From Paenibacillus_AA sp045062745 (GTDB taxonomy: Bacteria; Bacillota; Bacilli; Paenibacillales; NBRC-103111): DNA of 64,000 nucleotides. Shown here piece after piece: positions 27,353 through 35,997 of this stretch (its first letter is position 1; every line of letters begins with the position of its first letter). A program made the translations under genes and the position numbers. The stretch covers positions 107,388 to 171,387 of the forward strand of contig NZ_JBJGED010000016.1 in the NCBI RefSeq assembly GCF_045062745.1. Direction: 5' to 3'. The notes under the pieces were generated by a model. It worked only from the letters and a program-made list of their open reading frames with translations. It was not told where the DNA came from and searched no databases.

Positions 27353-27867
27353 CGATGGATCACCTTCTTCCCGGTCTTCGCTTCGTAGCGAATTTTCTCC
27401 TGCAGCTTGTTGATCCCGTAGATCAGCGCAGCCGGGTTCGGCGGACATCCCGGGATATACACGTCCACCGGTACGACCTGGTCGACCCCCTTGACCACGG
27501 AATAAGAACGAATGTACGGGCCGCCGGCCGTCGCGCACGACCCCATGGCGATGACCCACTTCGGCTCCGGCATCTGATCGTACAGACGCCGCAAGAGAGG
27601 CGCCATCTTCTTCGTCACCGTTCCGGATACGATCATCACGTCCGCTTGGCGCGGAGACGTCCGGAAGATGACGCCGAAGCGGTCCAGGTCATAATGCGCC
27701 GCACCTGTACCCATCATCTCAATCGCGCAGCACGCGAGACCGAACGTCAGCGGCCACAGCGAGCTGCTGCGCGCCCACCCCTTGATTTGATCCAGGGTCG
27801 TCGTGAGGACATTGCGCTCCAACTCTTGTTGCTCATCCAATTTGATTGACTCTAAAGAGATGTCCAT
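27349..27867 (-). CDS. nuoB: NADH-quinone oxidoreductase subunit B
   Basis: Carries the terminal N2 [4Fe-4S] cluster that reduces quinone. 172 residues. The cluster ligands are the tandem Cys in FGLACCAIEMM (about 46-47), the Cys in VIAMGSCATAGGPY (about 111) and the Cys in YIPGCPPNPAAL (about 141). It overlaps nuoA by 16 bases and nuoC by 4. Confidence 0.96.
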   Translation of the reverse strand: MDISLESIKLDEQQELERNVLTTTLDQIKGWARSSSLWPLTFGLACCAIEMMGTGAAHYDLDRFGVIFRTSPRQADVMIVSGTVTKKMAPLLRRLYDQMPEPKWVIAMGSCATAGGPYIRSYSVVKGVDQVVPVDVYIPGCPPNPAALIYGINKLQEKIRYEAKTGKKVIHR

Positions 27868-28223
27868 TGCAGCACCTTCTTCTTCCAGGCATAAATAAGA
27901 CCCACGACCAGCAGCACGACAAAAATGAGCATCTCGACAAGCGCAAATAACCCAAGTTGGTTATACGCGACCGCCCAGGGGTACAAAAACACCGTTTCCA
28001 CATCAAAAATGACAAACATCAGCGCAAACAAATAGTAGCGGATGTTGAACCGGACATGGCTGTCGCCAAACGGCTCGTTCCCGCTCTCGTACGTCGTTTG
28101 CTTTTCTTCCGTCGGCTTATGGGGCCTGAGCCAATTGCCGATCGTCAAGGCCGCGATGGGAAGCAAAATCCCCAAAGCTAGAAAGATGGCCACATAGACA
28201 TAATTGTTTGTGTAAACCGCCAT
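27852..28223 (-). CDS. nuoA: NADH-quinone oxidoreductase subunit A
   Basis: A three-helix membrane subunit of 123 residues, first gene of the operon. Typical elements are the loop KQTTYESGNEPFGDSHVRFNI (about 42-62) and FALMFVIFDVETVFLYPWAV with its conserved Asp and Glu. A promoter lies about 120 bases upstream. Confidence 0.95.
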   Translation of the reverse strand: MAVYTNNYVYVAIFLALGILLPIAALTIGNWLRPHKPTEEKQTTYESGNEPFGDSHVRFNIRYYLFALMFVIFDVETVFLYPWAVAYNQLGLFALVEMLIFVVLLVVGLIYAWKKKVLQWTSL

Positions 28224-28339
28224 ACCATCGCCTCCGGCTCACATGTTCGCCAACGCCCGCGAGCGGACGTTCGTCTTGCCATCCATCTATTTACTTTATC
28301 TTACGAATGGTGGCGCTTACCCAAATAAACACCCCTACA

Positions 28340-28368
28340 ATTATACCAAATGCCCCCAGAATCGTCTA
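28340..28368 (-). promoter_or_regulatory. SigA promoter of the nuo operon
   Basis: -35 TAGACG (28368-28363), a 17-base spacer and -10 TATAAT (28345-28340) preceded by an extended TGG. This predicts a leader of about 110 bases before nuoA. Confidence 0.6.
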
Positions 28369-28436
28369 TGTCCCCCGGTGACGATAATCTGTCCTTCCTT
28401 GTAGTCATTCACAACATTCAACTCCTGCATACCCAA

Positions 28437-28467
28437 ACAAAAAAGCAAAGGATCGAAATCCTTTGCT
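28437..28467 (-). terminator. Terminator of the atp operon
   Basis: Ten-base perfect stem AGCAAAGGAT/ATCCTTTGCT followed by a U-run on the minus strand, just after the atpC stop. Confidence 0.9.
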
Positions 28468-28474
28468 CCTCCAG

Positions 28475-28876
28475 TTACACCTTCGATACGACATCCAACC
28501 GGTTCATCGCGCGTTGCAGCGCCAACTCGGCCCGGCGGAAGTCGATCTCGTCCTGCTTGCTGGCCAGTCGCTGTTCGGCGCGGCCTTTCGCTGCACGGGC
28601 CCGTTCCACATCGATATTGCCCGGAGTTTCGGCGGATTCCGCCAAAATCACGACCTTCTCTTTGCGAACCTCCATGAAGCCGCCATTCACCGCCAAGTGC
28701 TCGCTCGAGTTCCCCTTCTTGATCGTAACCGGGGCAATCTTCAGCGGAGTCACAAGCGGGATATGGTTCGGCAGGATGCCGAGTTCCCCGGCAGCGCCCT
28801 TGACGATGACCATATTCACATCCTGAGAATAGACAATCCGCTCAGGCGTTACCACTTCCAATAAAAAAGTACTCAC
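28475..28876 (-). CDS. atpC: ATP synthase subunit epsilon
   Basis: The F1 central-stalk subunit that can inhibit ATP hydrolysis. 133 residues from a GTG at 28876, with AGGAGG about six bases upstream. The N-terminal beta-sandwich (FLLEVVTPERIVYSQDVNMV, GELGILPNHIPLVTPL) is followed by two C-terminal helices rich in Arg/Ala/Glu. The frame is open for 27 codons further upstream, but homologues begin at this GTG. A hairpin of the family also seen before atpD and atpG precedes the ribosome site. Confidence 0.94.
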   Translation of the reverse strand: MSTFLLEVVTPERIVYSQDVNMVIVKGAAGELGILPNHIPLVTPLKIAPVTIKKGNSSEHLAVNGGFMEVRKEKVVILAESAETPGNIDVERARAAKGRAEQRLASKQDEIDFRRAELALQRAMNRLDVVSKV

Positions 28877-28888
28877 GTGAATTCCTCC

Positions 28889-28921
28889 TGAGAGCTTTCG
28901 GGTGGAAAGCTTCCTCGTAAG
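28889..28921 (-). repeat. atp intergenic hairpin element, copy before atpC
   Basis: On the minus strand TTACGAGGAAG is followed by a 7-bp hairpin AGCTTTC/GAAAGCT, ending five bases before the AGGAGG of atpC. The same layout occurs before atpD and atpG. Confidence 0.6.
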
Positions 28922-28983
28922 CCGCGCTGCTTCCCCGGACGAGTCCCTGCAGGACATCCGCCCGGTTCAGCTGCGTTACGGAA

Positions 28984-30393
28984 TTACTTCATGCTTTTTG
29001 CTTTTTCGACCGCTTCTTCGATCGTCCCTACGAACAAGAAGGCGGCTTCCGGCAGATCGTCATGCTTGCCATCGAGAATTTCTTTGAAGCTGCGTACCGT
29101 TTCTTTGACCGGCACGTATTGTCCCGGGAAGCCGTTGAACTGCTCGGCCACGTGGAACGCTTGGGACAAGAAACGTTGGATTTTGCGGGCGCGGAGGACG
29201 ATGACTTTGTCGTCGTCGGACAATTCGTCCATCCCGAGAATCGCGATAATATCTTGAAGCTCTTTGTAGCGCTGCAGAATCTTCTTCACGCCTTGAGCGA
29301 CTTGGTAATGCTCTTCGCCTACGATGTCCGGCTGCAGCAAGCGGGAGCTCGATGCCAGCGGATCCACCGCAGGGTAGATGCCCATCTCGGAGATTTTACG
29401 CTCCAAGTTGGTCGTTGCGTCCAAGTGAGCGAATGTCGTTGCCGGAGCCGGGTCGGTGTAATCGTCCGCCGGAACGTAAATCGCTTGGATGGACGTAACG
29501 GAGCCTTTCTTCGTGGACGTAATCCGCTCTTGCAGACCGCCCATCTCGGTGGCCAGCGTAGGCTGGTAACCTACCGCGGACGGCATCCGGCCAAGAAGGG
29601 CGGATACTTCGGAGCCCGCTTGGGTAAAGCGGAAGATGTTGTCGACGAACAGCAGCACGTCTTTGCCTTCCGTGTCGCGGAAGTATTCCGCCATCGTCAG
29701 ACCCGTCAATGCCACGCGTTGACGCGCACCCGGAGGCTCGTTCATTTGCCCGAACACCATCGCCGTTTTGCTGATAACGCCGGAGTCCTTCATCTCGTGG
29801 TACAAGTCGTTCCCTTCACGCGTACGCTCGCCAACGCCGGCGAATACGGAGATCCCGCCGTGCTCTTGCGCGATGTTGTTAATCAATTCTTGGATCAAAA
29901 CGGTTTTACCAACGCCAGCGCCGCCGAAGAGACCGATCTTGCCGCCCTTCGCGTATGGAGCCAGCAGGTCAACGACCTTGATCCCGGTTTCGAGAATTTC
30001 CGCTTGCGTGGACAATTCGTCGAATGCCGGAGCTTGACGATGGATCGGATTAACGACAGGAGCACTAATTTCGCCCGCGTTGTCGATCGGCTGACCCAAT
30101 ACGTTGAATACCCGGCCCAGGGTCACTTCCCCTACCGGTACGCTGATCGGAGCGCCGGAGTCAACGGCTTCCGTCCCCCGCACGAGGCCGTCCGTAGAGG
30201 ACATGGCTACGCAGCGGGCTACGTTGTCGCCCAAGTGAACGGCAACTTCGACTGTAAGGTCGATGTCGGGCTCGTTCGGGCCTTGCGATTGCTTTTGAAT
30301 TCTGACCGCATTATAAATTTGAGGCAGGTGACCTTTTTCGAACTCGATGTCGACGACCGGTCCCGTTACCTGCAACACGCGTCCCTTGTTCAT
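28984..30393 (-). CDS. atpD: ATP synthase subunit beta
   Basis: The catalytic F1 subunit. 469 residues with Walker A GGAGVGKTVL (about 155), the catalytic Glu in GVGERTREGND (about 185), Walker B-type VLLFVDNIFRF (about 240) and the DELSDDDK form of the DELSEED region (about 390). AAGGAGG stands before the ATG, with a hairpin immediately upstream. Confidence 0.98.
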   Translation of the reverse strand: MNKGRVLQVTGPVVDIEFEKGHLPQIYNAVRIQKQSQGPNEPDIDLTVEVAVHLGDNVARCVAMSSTDGLVRGTEAVDSGAPISVPVGEVTLGRVFNVLGQPIDNAGEISAPVVNPIHRQAPAFDELSTQAEILETGIKVVDLLAPYAKGGKIGLFGGAGVGKTVLIQELINNIAQEHGGISVFAGVGERTREGNDLYHEMKDSGVISKTAMVFGQMNEPPGARQRVALTGLTMAEYFRDTEGKDVLLFVDNIFRFTQAGSEVSALLGRMPSAVGYQPTLATEMGGLQERITSTKKGSVTSIQAIYVPADDYTDPAPATTFAHLDATTNLERKISEMGIYPAVDPLASSSRLLQPDIVGEEHYQVAQGVKKILQRYKELQDIIAILGMDELSDDDKVIVLRARKIQRFLSQAFHVAEQFNGFPGQYVPVKETVRSFKEILDGKHDDLPEAAFLFVGTIEEAVEKAKSMK

Positions 30394-30403
30394 TTTGTTC
30401 CTC

Positions 30404-30438
30404 CTTAAAACTTTTCGTTCGAAAAGTTACTTCGTAAC
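30404..30438 (-). repeat. atp intergenic hairpin element, copy before atpD
   Basis: On the minus strand GTTACGAAGTAAC (itself a short dyad) runs into an 8-bp hairpin AACTTTTC/GAAAAGTT that ends right at the AAGGAGG of atpD. Confidence 0.6.
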
Positions 30439-30470
30439 CCTCATCCTGCGTTGAGTGATGCTAAACGTAA

Positions 30471-31337
30471 CTAGCCCTGAGCGTTCGCTCCGGCTACGAT
30501 TTCCGTAATTTCTTGCGTGATGGACGCTTGGCGAGCCCGGTTGTAGACCAGCGTGAGGTTGGTGATGATCTCCGTCGCATTGCGCGTCGCGTTGCCCATC
30601 GCCGTCATCTTGGCCCCGAATTCGCTCGCTTTGCCTTCCAGCAGGGCGCTGAAGATCAGCGTCTCCGCGTACTTCGGCAACAGCACATCCAGCACTTCTT
30701 CCGGTGACGGCTCGTATTCGTAGTTCGCTACAGCCGCAGCCGACTTGCTTCCCGTCATCTCCAGAGGCAGCAGACGGTTCAACACCGGCTCCTGGGAGAT
30801 CGCGTTGTGGAACTTGTTGTATACGATGTAGAGCTCGTCGTACGCCTCGGCGATGTAATGGCTGACCGCCTTGGACGCGAGATCCTTGATATCCGCGAAC
30901 TTCGGCGAATCGGACAGCCCCGTTACTTCCTCCAAAACCGGCATGTTCCGTTTCTTGAAGAAGTCGCGGCCCTTCCGCCCTACTACGAGCAGCACATATT
31001 CATTGCTGGACTTGTGCTTCTCGCGAATCGTCTGCATCAGCTTGCGCAGCAGGTTCGAGTTGTAGCCGCCGGCCAGCCCCCGGTCGGAGGTGATGACGAG
31101 GTATCCGGTTTTCTTGATGTCGCGGGACACGAGAATCGGATTCTTGATGCCTTTCGTCCCGGTAGCGATGCTGGTGACCACTTCCTGAATCTTCTCCGCG
31201 TAAGGACGTGCCGATTGAGCGGCCTCCTGGGAGCGGCGCAGCTTGGCGGCCGCCACCATCTCCATCGCCTTCGTGATTTGCTTCGTATTCTGAACGCTCT
31301 TGATCTGGCGTTTAATATCGCGCATTCCTTTTGCCAT
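30471..31337 (-). CDS. atpG: ATP synthase subunit gamma
   Basis: The F1 rotor shaft. 288 residues from the ATG at 31337 (GGAGGTG upstream). The N-terminal helix is MRDIKRQIKSVQNTKQITKAM and the C-terminal helix ATEIITNLTLVYNRARQASITQEI; both form the coiled coil. VITSDRGLAGGYNSNL is the conserved middle motif. Confidence 0.96.
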   Translation of the reverse strand: MAKGMRDIKRQIKSVQNTKQITKAMEMVAAAKLRRSQEAAQSARPYAEKIQEVVTSIATGTKGIKNPILVSRDIKKTGYLVITSDRGLAGGYNSNLLRKLMQTIREKHKSSNEYVLLVVGRKGRDFFKKRNMPVLEEVTGLSDSPKFADIKDLASKAVSHYIAEAYDELYIVYNKFHNAISQEPVLNRLLPLEMTGSKSAAAVANYEYEPSPEEVLDVLLPKYAETLIFSALLEGKASEFGAKMTAMGNATRNATEIITNLTLVYNRARQASITQEITEIVAGANAQG

Positions 31338-31352
31338 GCATTTCACCTCCAC

Positions 31353-31381
31353 CCTTTCCCATGGGAAAGGTTACATCGTAC
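31353..31381 (-). repeat. atp intergenic hairpin element, copy before atpG
   Basis: A perfect 18-base palindrome (CCTTTCCCATGGGAAAGG, 31353-31370) preceded on the minus strand by GTACGATGTAA; it ends three bases before the GGAGGTG of atpG. Bases 31382-31488 hold two further imperfect stems (AAGCGGATG/CATCCGCTT and CCGAATTTCGC/GCGAAAATCGG). Confidence 0.6.
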
Positions 31382-31488
31382 GCTTCACACCGATTTTCGC
31401 ACACATCTTGGGGCGAAATTCGGTAAGGGGACAAGCTTGGCGAAAGCGGATGCTAGGTCACATCCGCTTGCACAAGCCGGGTTATTAT

Positions 31489-33003
31489 TTAAGCCGAAGG
31501 AGCGAATCCTTTTTTGAACTTTTCGATTGCTTCCACCAGCACAGTTTCGTTCTCAGGCTTCAAGTCCTTGGTGTCGCGGATCGAAGCATACACTTGCGGG
31601 AAGTTCGCGTCGACATAGGCGAGAAATTCGCGGTCGAAACGCTGCACGTCTTGAACCGGAATGTCGTCGAGGTGACCGCGAACGACCGTGAAGATGCTCA
31701 CGACTTGCTTCTCTACCGGCAGCGGGTTGTTGTTCGGCTGCTTGAGGATTTCGAGCGTGCGCTGACCGCGGTTCAAGCGGGCGAGCGTGCTCTTATCCAA
31801 GTCGGAGCCGAACTGGGCGAACGCCGCGAGCTCGCGGTATTGAGCCAAGTCGAGCTTCAGGGAGCCGGAGACGCGCTTCATCGCTTTGATCTGCGCGGAG
31901 CCCCCTACGCGGGATACGGAGATACCGACGTTGATCGCAGGACGTTGGCCGGCGTTGAACAAGTCGGACTCCAGGAAGATCTGGCCGTCCGTAATCGAGA
32001 TTACGTTCGTAGGAATGTAAGCCGATACGTCGGACGCTTGCGTCTCGATGAACGGCAGAGCCGTCAAGGAACCGCCGCCCAGCTCGTCGTTCAGCTTCGC
32101 AGCGCGCTCCAGCAAGCGGGAGTGCAAGTAGAATACGTCGCCCGGGTAAGCTTCGCGGCCCGGAGGACGTCTCAGGAGCAAGGACAATTCGCGGTAAGCG
32201 GCCGCTTGCTTGGACAAGTCGTCATACACGATGAGCGCATGCTTGCCGTTGTACATGAAGTATTCGCCCATTGCAGCGCCGGCATATGGAGCCAGGAACA
32301 ACAGCGGAGACGGCTCGGAAGCGCCTGCCGTTACAACGATCGTGTACTCCAAGGCGCCGTTGCGGCGAAGGGTTTCCACCACGTTAGCGACGGTGGATTG
32401 CTTTTGGCCGATGGCGACATAGATACAGAGCACGCCATTGCCTTTTTGGTTGATGATCGTGTCGAGCGCGATCGACGTTTTACCGGTTTGACGGTCGCCG
32501 ATGATAAGCTCGCGTTGGCCGCGGCCGATCGGTACCATCGCGTCGATCGCCTTGATCCCGGTTTGCATCGGCTCGTGAACCGATTTCCGGTCGATAACAC
32601 CTGGAGCGTTCGATTCTACCGGACGGAAGTGCGTCGTGTTGATCGGGCCTTTTCCGTCTACCGGCATCCCGAGCGCGTTAACGACGCGGCCGAGCAGAGC
32701 TTCGCCGACCGGTACTTCCATGATGCGGCCGGTCCGCTTCACTTGGTCGCCTTCACGGATGTCCGTGTAAGGGCCCAAGATAACGATACCGACGTTGTCT
32801 TCTTCCAGGTTGAGGGCCATACCCACAACACCGTTGGCGAACTCGAGAAGCTCGCCCGCCATTACGTTCTCCAGACCATGAGCCCGGGCAATCCCGTCAC
32901 CCACCTGAATTACGGTACCTACGTCAACGACTTGAATGTCGGATTGATAATTCTCGATTTGCTGTTTAATCAGCGTGCTGATTTCTTCAGGTCTGATACT
33001 CAA
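31489..33003 (-). CDS. atpA: ATP synthase subunit alpha
   Basis: The non-catalytic nucleotide-binding F1 subunit. 504 residues with Walker A GDRQTGKTS (about 169), VETLRRNGALEYT and the arginine-finger region PAINVGISVSRVGGSAQ (about 365). The start is TTG at 33003 with GGTGAGG upstream. It lies 22 bases after atpH. Confidence 0.97.
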   Translation of the reverse strand: MSIRPEEISTLIKQQIENYQSDIQVVDVGTVIQVGDGIARAHGLENVMAGELLEFANGVVGMALNLEEDNVGIVILGPYTDIREGDQVKRTGRIMEVPVGEALLGRVVNALGMPVDGKGPINTTHFRPVESNAPGVIDRKSVHEPMQTGIKAIDAMVPIGRGQRELIIGDRQTGKTSIALDTIINQKGNGVLCIYVAIGQKQSTVANVVETLRRNGALEYTIVVTAGASEPSPLLFLAPYAGAAMGEYFMYNGKHALIVYDDLSKQAAAYRELSLLLRRPPGREAYPGDVFYLHSRLLERAAKLNDELGGGSLTALPFIETQASDVSAYIPTNVISITDGQIFLESDLFNAGQRPAINVGISVSRVGGSAQIKAMKRVSGSLKLDLAQYRELAAFAQFGSDLDKSTLARLNRGQRTLEILKQPNNNPLPVEKQVVSIFTVVRGHLDDIPVQDVQRFDREFLAYVDANFPQVYASIRDTKDLKPENETVLVEAIEKFKKGFAPSA

Positions 33004-33025
33004 CGAACCTCACCCCTAACTAATT

Positions 33026-33562
33026 TTAACTAAGAGCCTGCTCCAAGCGCTTCAGCTTGCCGGACATGCTGCCGTCATACAGCCGGTCGCCGATGCGGAC
33101 TTGAATGCCGCCGATCAGGCTGGCATCGACCACATTGGTGACGCGGATCCGCTTGCCGGTAACTTGACCGAACTTCTCCGCTACTTGCTGCGATTCCTCG
33201 GCCGTGAGCGGGTAGGCGCTGACAACCGTCGCGTTCGCTTGACCCAACGCTTCATTGGCCACTTTCACATAGCTATCTACAAGATCCGCGAGCACGGATT
33301 CTCTTCTTCGCTCCACGATCAACTGCAGGGTGTTCAGCACGGCAGTCGACACTTTCCCTTCAAACGCTTGCTTCACCAGCCCAAGCTTGTCGGCAGCAGA
33401 GATGTTCGGATGTTCAAGCAGTTTCCCGTAGTCGGCGTTCTCACGAATCACTTGCAGGATTCCCTTGAGCTCCTCCTCGACCTGCGCCACGTTGCCTTGC
33501 TGCTGGGCGACCTCAAAGAGCGCCTTCGCGTAACGTTTGGCTACGATCATTTCCCTGCTCAT
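33026..33562 (-). CDS. atpH: ATP synthase subunit delta
   Basis: The peripheral-stalk cap that joins F1 to subunit b. 178 residues. The N-terminal helical domain begins AKRYAKALFEVAQQQGN, and the C-terminus has GGIQVRIGDRLYDGSMSGKL. Its ATG overlaps the atpF stop (ATGA). Confidence 0.95.
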   Translation of the reverse strand: MSREMIVAKRYAKALFEVAQQQGNVAQVEEELKGILQVIRENADYGKLLEHPNISAADKLGLVKQAFEGKVSTAVLNTLQLIVERRRESVLADLVDSYVKVANEALGQANATVVSAYPLTAEESQQVAEKFGQVTGKRIRVTNVVDASLIGGIQVRIGDRLYDGSMSGKLKRLEQALS

Positions 33563-34044
33563 ACATTGCCCCCTACCTCTTTCAGGTATTGGTCAATCAG
33601 TTCTTGCTGGGATTTCTCGTCCACTTGCTTTTCGATAATCTTAGAGGCAATCAAAACAGACATGGCGCTAACTTGCCCGCGCAATGCGGCAACAGCCTTG
33701 TTCTTCTCGTTCTCGATATCCTTGAGCGCTTCATTCTTCAGGCGGTTCGCTTCATCCTTAGCTTGCGCCAGAATGTCGTCCGCTTGACGCGTGCTTGTTA
33801 CTTTCGCTTGCTCGATCAGATCGTACGCGTCCTTGCGCGCCGATTGAATCGCTTGCTTCTGTTCGTTCAACAGACGCTCGGCTTCCGCACGGTTTTTCTC
33901 AGCCGTGGAGATTTGTTCCTGGATTAAGCTTTGACGCTTCTCCATGATGCCGAACAACGGGCCGAACGCATATCTCTTAAGCACCCACATCAATATCCCA
34001 AATGCAACTAACGCATATACAAACGATGTCCATACGAAACTCAA
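33559..34044 (-). CDS. atpF: ATP synthase subunit b
   Basis: The peripheral stalk. 161 residues: one N-terminal membrane helix (about 3-22) followed by a long charged helix with Ala/Glu/Lys/Arg periodicity (about 35-150) that dimerises as a coiled coil. The start is TTG, with GGGAG about nine bases upstream. Confidence 0.94.
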   Translation of the reverse strand: MSFVWTSFVYALVAFGILMWVLKRYAFGPLFGIMEKRQSLIQEQISTAEKNRAEAERLLNEQKQAIQSARKDAYDLIEQAKVTSTRQADDILAQAKDEANRLKNEALKDIENEKNKAVAALRGQVSAMSVLIASKIIEKQVDEKSQQELIDQYLKEVGGNV

Positions 34045-34156
34045 CTCGGGTCACTCCCTTCTGGGCGGTTTCTTCCTGTAAAGCTTCCGTTACGCAGTAA
34101 CGGGACGGCGGGCAAAACGAAGGCGCGGAAGCCGCAGCCTTCCCCGCCACACCTTC

Positions 34157-34372
34157 TTACAATACGAACGTGAAGAGCAATGCAAATACGAGGGAGATAA
34201 CCGGCAAGGCTTCTACGAGACCGATACCGATAAACATCGTCGTTTGCAAAGTACCGCGAAGCTCAGGTTGACGGGAGATCCCTTCTACCGTACGACCAAC
34301 GATCAAACCGTTACCAATACCTGCGCCCAATGCGCCCAGACCGATAGCAATTGCTGCTGCAAGAAATTCCAT
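34157..34372 (-). CDS. atpE: ATP synthase subunit c
   Basis: The ring-forming Fo subunit, 71 residues and two helices. The glycine-rich ALGAGIGNGLIVG lies in helix 1, RQPE in the polar loop, and the ion-carrying Glu in GIGLVEALPV (about 52) in helix 2. The residue after the Glu is Ala, and the Gln/Ser ligands of sodium-type rings are not seen, so protons are the likely coupling ion. Confidence 0.96.
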   Translation of the reverse strand: MEFLAAAIAIGLGALGAGIGNGLIVGRTVEGISRQPELRGTLQTTMFIGIGLVEALPVISLVFALLFTFVL

Positions 34373-34471
34373 TTTTAACTTCCTCCTCGATATAGGTTCC
34401 TAAGATTTAGGATTGTAATTGAATTGCTATATGAACCTACCGCCGGTTGAAGCGGTAAGCCAAAGCCAATC

Positions 34472-35260
34472 TTAATGCTCGTGCTTGTGCTCGTCGTGCG
34501 GCAAGTTCTGCGAGATGTAAACCATCGTCAGAATTGTGAAGACGAACGCTTGGATCGCGCCTACGAACACGCTGAAGCCTTGCCATATGATCAGCGGAAT
34601 CGTACCCGCTACCCCCGCCATGAGAATGACGGTAATCAAGACCTCGCCGGCATAGATGTTCCCGAAGAGACGCAAACCGAGCGTCAGAAGCTTGGAAACT
34701 TCCTTGATGACCGCGAGCGGGAAGAAGCCCCAGTGCGGTTCGATGTAGTGGTGCAGGTATTGCTTCGTGTTCTTGATCAGACCCAAGTAGTGCGTGAGGA
34801 GAATGACCATAAGGGCCAAAGCCATCGTGACCGAAGCGTCGGCTGTCGGCGATTTCCACCAAACCAGTCCGATCCCGTGTTCACCATCGGCGATCGCCTT
34901 GTCGATGTCGGCTTGGGAGAGCACTTCTGCGCCCAAGAACGAGAATGCATGTTCGTGCTCGGTAATGATCCCGAACGGAAGACCCAGCATGTTGCCGACG
35001 AAGATGAACATGATCAGCGTGATGCCGAGCATGAGGAACGCACGTCCTCTCTTCATATCCATCGTACTGGAGATCAAGCCGCTTACGAAATCGACGATCC
35101 ATTCCAAGAAGTTTTGCATTTTTCCAGGCTTGTCTACAGAGAGTCGCCGAGTACCGGCAATTGCAAGAATTGCGACGATTATGCAAGTCAAAGTAATCAT
35201 GAACAGCGTTGTCAAATCGAAATCAATGCCACCTAGCGTTACGATAACGGATTGATGCAT
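34472..35260 (-). CDS. atpB: ATP synthase subunit a
   Basis: The Fo stator subunit with the proton half-channels. 262 residues with five or six helices. The essential Arg is in LTLGLRLFGNIYAGE (about 195), and VFTILTMVYISQ is the last helix. The ATG at 35260 (AAAGGGGTGA about ten bases upstream) is preferred over upstream in-frame codons because the protein then begins MHQSVIVTLGGIDFDLTTL as expected. The His-rich tail HDEHKHEH is a small oddity. Confidence 0.95.
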   Translation of the reverse strand: MHQSVIVTLGGIDFDLTTLFMITLTCIIVAILAIAGTRRLSVDKPGKMQNFLEWIVDFVSGLISSTMDMKRGRAFLMLGITLIMFIFVGNMLGLPFGIITEHEHAFSFLGAEVLSQADIDKAIADGEHGIGLVWWKSPTADASVTMALALMVILLTHYLGLIKNTKQYLHHYIEPHWGFFPLAVIKEVSKLLTLGLRLFGNIYAGEVLITVILMAGVAGTIPLIIWQGFSVFVGAIQAFVFTILTMVYISQNLPHDEHKHEH

Positions 35261-35294
35261 GCAGTATTTTTCACCCCTTTCCGCGGAATATGCG

Positions 35295-35672
35295 TTACTT
35301 TCTCCTAGAGTTAGAAACAATACCCAATAGGAGTGTTGCCAATTGCACGACAAATAATCCTGCGAGCGTCGTGGATAAAGCAATCTTCTCCGGGTACTTC
35401 ACGACCAGCACCACGGTGAGGAGCGCGATCGAAGCGCGCGTGATGAAGCCGAGATTCACCTTGCGGTTCGTCTTCTCCACCACAGCCTTCGTCAACTGCT
35501 GAATCTTCATAGCAAGATATTGCGCGTTGATGTAGCTGACGCAAGTCCCTACGATCAACCCCATGCTGTATGCGCGATACTCCGGCAGCAGCGCCCAGGC
35601 GAAGAAACAAAAGGACAAAAAAAAGAGGGTGAACTTTTGTACCGCTTTCAGGTGGGCTGAGAAGTCATCCAT
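35295..35672 (-). CDS. atpI: ATP synthase subunit I
   Basis: A 125-residue, four-helix protein (FTLFFLSFCFFAWALLP, YSMGLIVGTCVSYINAQYLAMK and two more) thought to assist c-ring assembly. It starts at the ATG at 35672, one base after the atpZ stop. The longer frame into atpZ is not supported. Confidence 0.85.
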   Translation of the reverse strand: MDDFSAHLKAVQKFTLFFLSFCFFAWALLPEYRAYSMGLIVGTCVSYINAQYLAMKIQQLTKAVVEKTNRKVNLGFITRASIALLTVVLVVKYPEKIALSTTLAGLFVVQLATLLLGIVSNSRRK

Positions 35673-35673
35673 T

Positions 35674-35904
35674 CTAGTCAGAGCCTTCCGTGAAATGTCG
35701 TAATAAGAGAAAGACGCCGGCGACCCCGACTGCAAAGCCTGCCATAATGCCGACCACAATCCAAATAGGCTGTCCACCCTGCCAGCGGCTCAAAGTTGTG
35801 CCTCCGAAGTACCCGCCGAGCATGCAAACGACCAGCTCCACGCCAATAGCGCTCACCAGTCCAACAGCCTTCCATGGATTATCTTGTGAACGGGGCTTGC
35901 TCAT
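35674..35904 (-). CDS. atpZ: AtpZ/AtpI family protein
   Basis: A 76-residue, two-helix membrane protein (VGLVSAIGVELVVCMLGGYFGG and WIVVGIMAGFAVGVAGVFLLLR), typical of the small first gene of Bacillales atp operons; AtpZ-AtpI have been linked to c-ring assembly and cation supply. The ATG at 35904 has AGGAGGAGG about ten bases upstream. Confidence 0.82.
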   Translation of the reverse strand: MSKPRSQDNPWKAVGLVSAIGVELVVCMLGGYFGGTTLSRWQGGQPIWIVVGIMAGFAVGVAGVFLLLRHFTEGSD

Positions 35905-35967
35905 GCGCCATGCCTCCTCCTGGAAAATCATCATTCCCACGGTGAAGAGACCTCACAATCCTCACTA

Positions 35968-35997
35968 ATTGTATCGAAGCTGAACAATGTTTGTCAA
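35968..35997 (-). promoter_or_regulatory. SigA promoter of the atp operon
   Basis: Perfect -35 TTGACA (35997-35992), an 18-base spacer and -10 TACAAT (35973-35968), about 65 bases before atpZ. Confidence 0.75.

Noticed and set aside
26697..27413. 238-codon plus-strand Ala/Ser-rich frame
   Set aside because: Antisense of the low-complexity nuoC extension; its repeats mirror those of nuoC.
31300..33033. 577-codon plus-strand open frame
   Set aside because: Antisense to atpA and atpG, whose identity is certain; composition typical of a shadow frame.
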